The translations under genes and the position numbers were made by a program. From NCBI GenBank assembly GCA_964568855.1, contig CAZMSD010000023.1, positions 1 to 62,461 of the forward strand: DNA of 62,461 nucleotides, in the 5' to 3' direction. The notes beneath the pieces are model-generated. The model made no database searches and was not told the DNA's origin. It saw only the letters and a list, made by a program, of their open reading frames with translations. Below are positions 62,293 to 62,461 of this stretch, one piece after another; the first letter of the stretch is position 1; the number at the start of each line of letters is the position of its first letter. Source of the DNA: CAZMSD01 sp964568855. Lineage in GTDB: Bacteria > CAIWAD01.

Positions 62293-62461
62293 CCCCGCGG
62301 GTGATGGGCCCGGTGCTCCTCGCGCAGGAATTCAAGTTCGTGCGGAGCAAAATCGACGATCAGGAGACGCCCCGATGGCGCCAGCACACGTGCAGCCTCG
62401 CGGATCGCACGTGCGCCGTCGTCGAGATAATGCAGCACCTGATGGATGATGATGACGTCGA
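62289..62461 (-). CDS. SAM-dependent methyltransferase, C-terminal part (runs off the window)
   Basis: The last 56 codons read DVIIIHQVLHYLDDGARAIR, then AARVLAPSGRLLIVDFAPHE and LEFLREEHRAHHPRG before the stop. This matches the C-terminal end of methyltransferases often fused to an ArsR-type winged helix. Whether the ArsR part is present cannot be seen. Its stop overlaps that of the plus-strand methyltransferase by two bases. Confidence 0.8.
   Translation of the reverse strand, partial: DVIIIHQVLHYLDDGARAIREAARVLAPSGRLLIVDFAPHELEFLREEHRAHHPRG

Noticed and set aside
1..62461. CRISPR arrays, insertion sequences, phage genes, rRNA
   Set aside because: I saw no repeat-spacer pattern, transposase, integrase, structural phage gene or rRNA sequence.

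Overview
The window comes from a GC-rich (roughly two-thirds G+C by eye), Gram-negative bacterium, most likely a member of the FCB superphylum or a neighbouring candidate phylum. Supports for this are a secreted protein with a C-terminal type IX secretion-type sorting domain (NYPNPFNPAT motif), outer-membrane export and RND efflux genes, secreted fibronectin-type proteins, two bacterial microcompartment vertex proteins, and a bacterial core-gene order (str operon, thrS-infC-rpmI-rplT-pheST, yebC-ruvCAB-queA). A genus cannot be named from this stretch. Nearly every gene is on the minus strand.

Layout: 1-3310 is the str operon (rpsL-rpsG-fusA-tuf) with its promoter. 3437-4969 is a lone plus-strand ALDH7-type aldehyde dehydrogenase. 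5089-16880 (read right to left) is a long housekeeping block: tRNA-Val, thrS, infC (non-AUG start), rpmI, rplT, a small leader ORF with an internal terminator, pheS, pheT, zapB-like, zapA, a probable 6S RNA, rny, ymdB and an amidohydrolase. 16961-21082 is a three-gene surface-polysaccharide operon. 21137-25445 is a four-gene cassette of membrane proteins of unknown function. 26057-27046 is the sorted secreted protein with its own promoter and a 5'-end stem-loop. 27308-35486 is an adaptor plus two tandem RND permeases. 36046-37889 is a lipoprotein and a glycosyltransferase.

38096-38467 is the most striking gene: a thioredoxin-fold protein whose first catalytic cysteine is an in-frame TGA followed by Ser-Gly-Cys and a foldable hairpin, so it is probably a selenocysteine (UxxC) thioredoxin. 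38804-44394 carries ispF, ispD, queA, ruvB, ruvA, ruvC and yebC. 44571-51240 carries a small unknown protein, sppA, an ABC-F ATPase and an M1 peptidase.

51382-56855 is an accessory zone: an RsbW-like ATPase, two overlapping EutN/CcmL vertex genes, and a tandem array of three formylglycine-generating-enzyme-like (SUMF1) genes. One copy has a frameshift, one has a nonsense codon, and one is a deleted remnant into which deoB now reads. The base composition there is visibly lower in GC. After this come deoB, a perfect terminator and a 50-residue protein. 57103-62461 holds a large secreted protein, rnhB, a uracil-DNA glycosylase, a methyltransferase and the end of a second methyltransferase.

Across the whole window the octamer GTGWTACA recurs far more often than base composition predicts, both inside and between genes.
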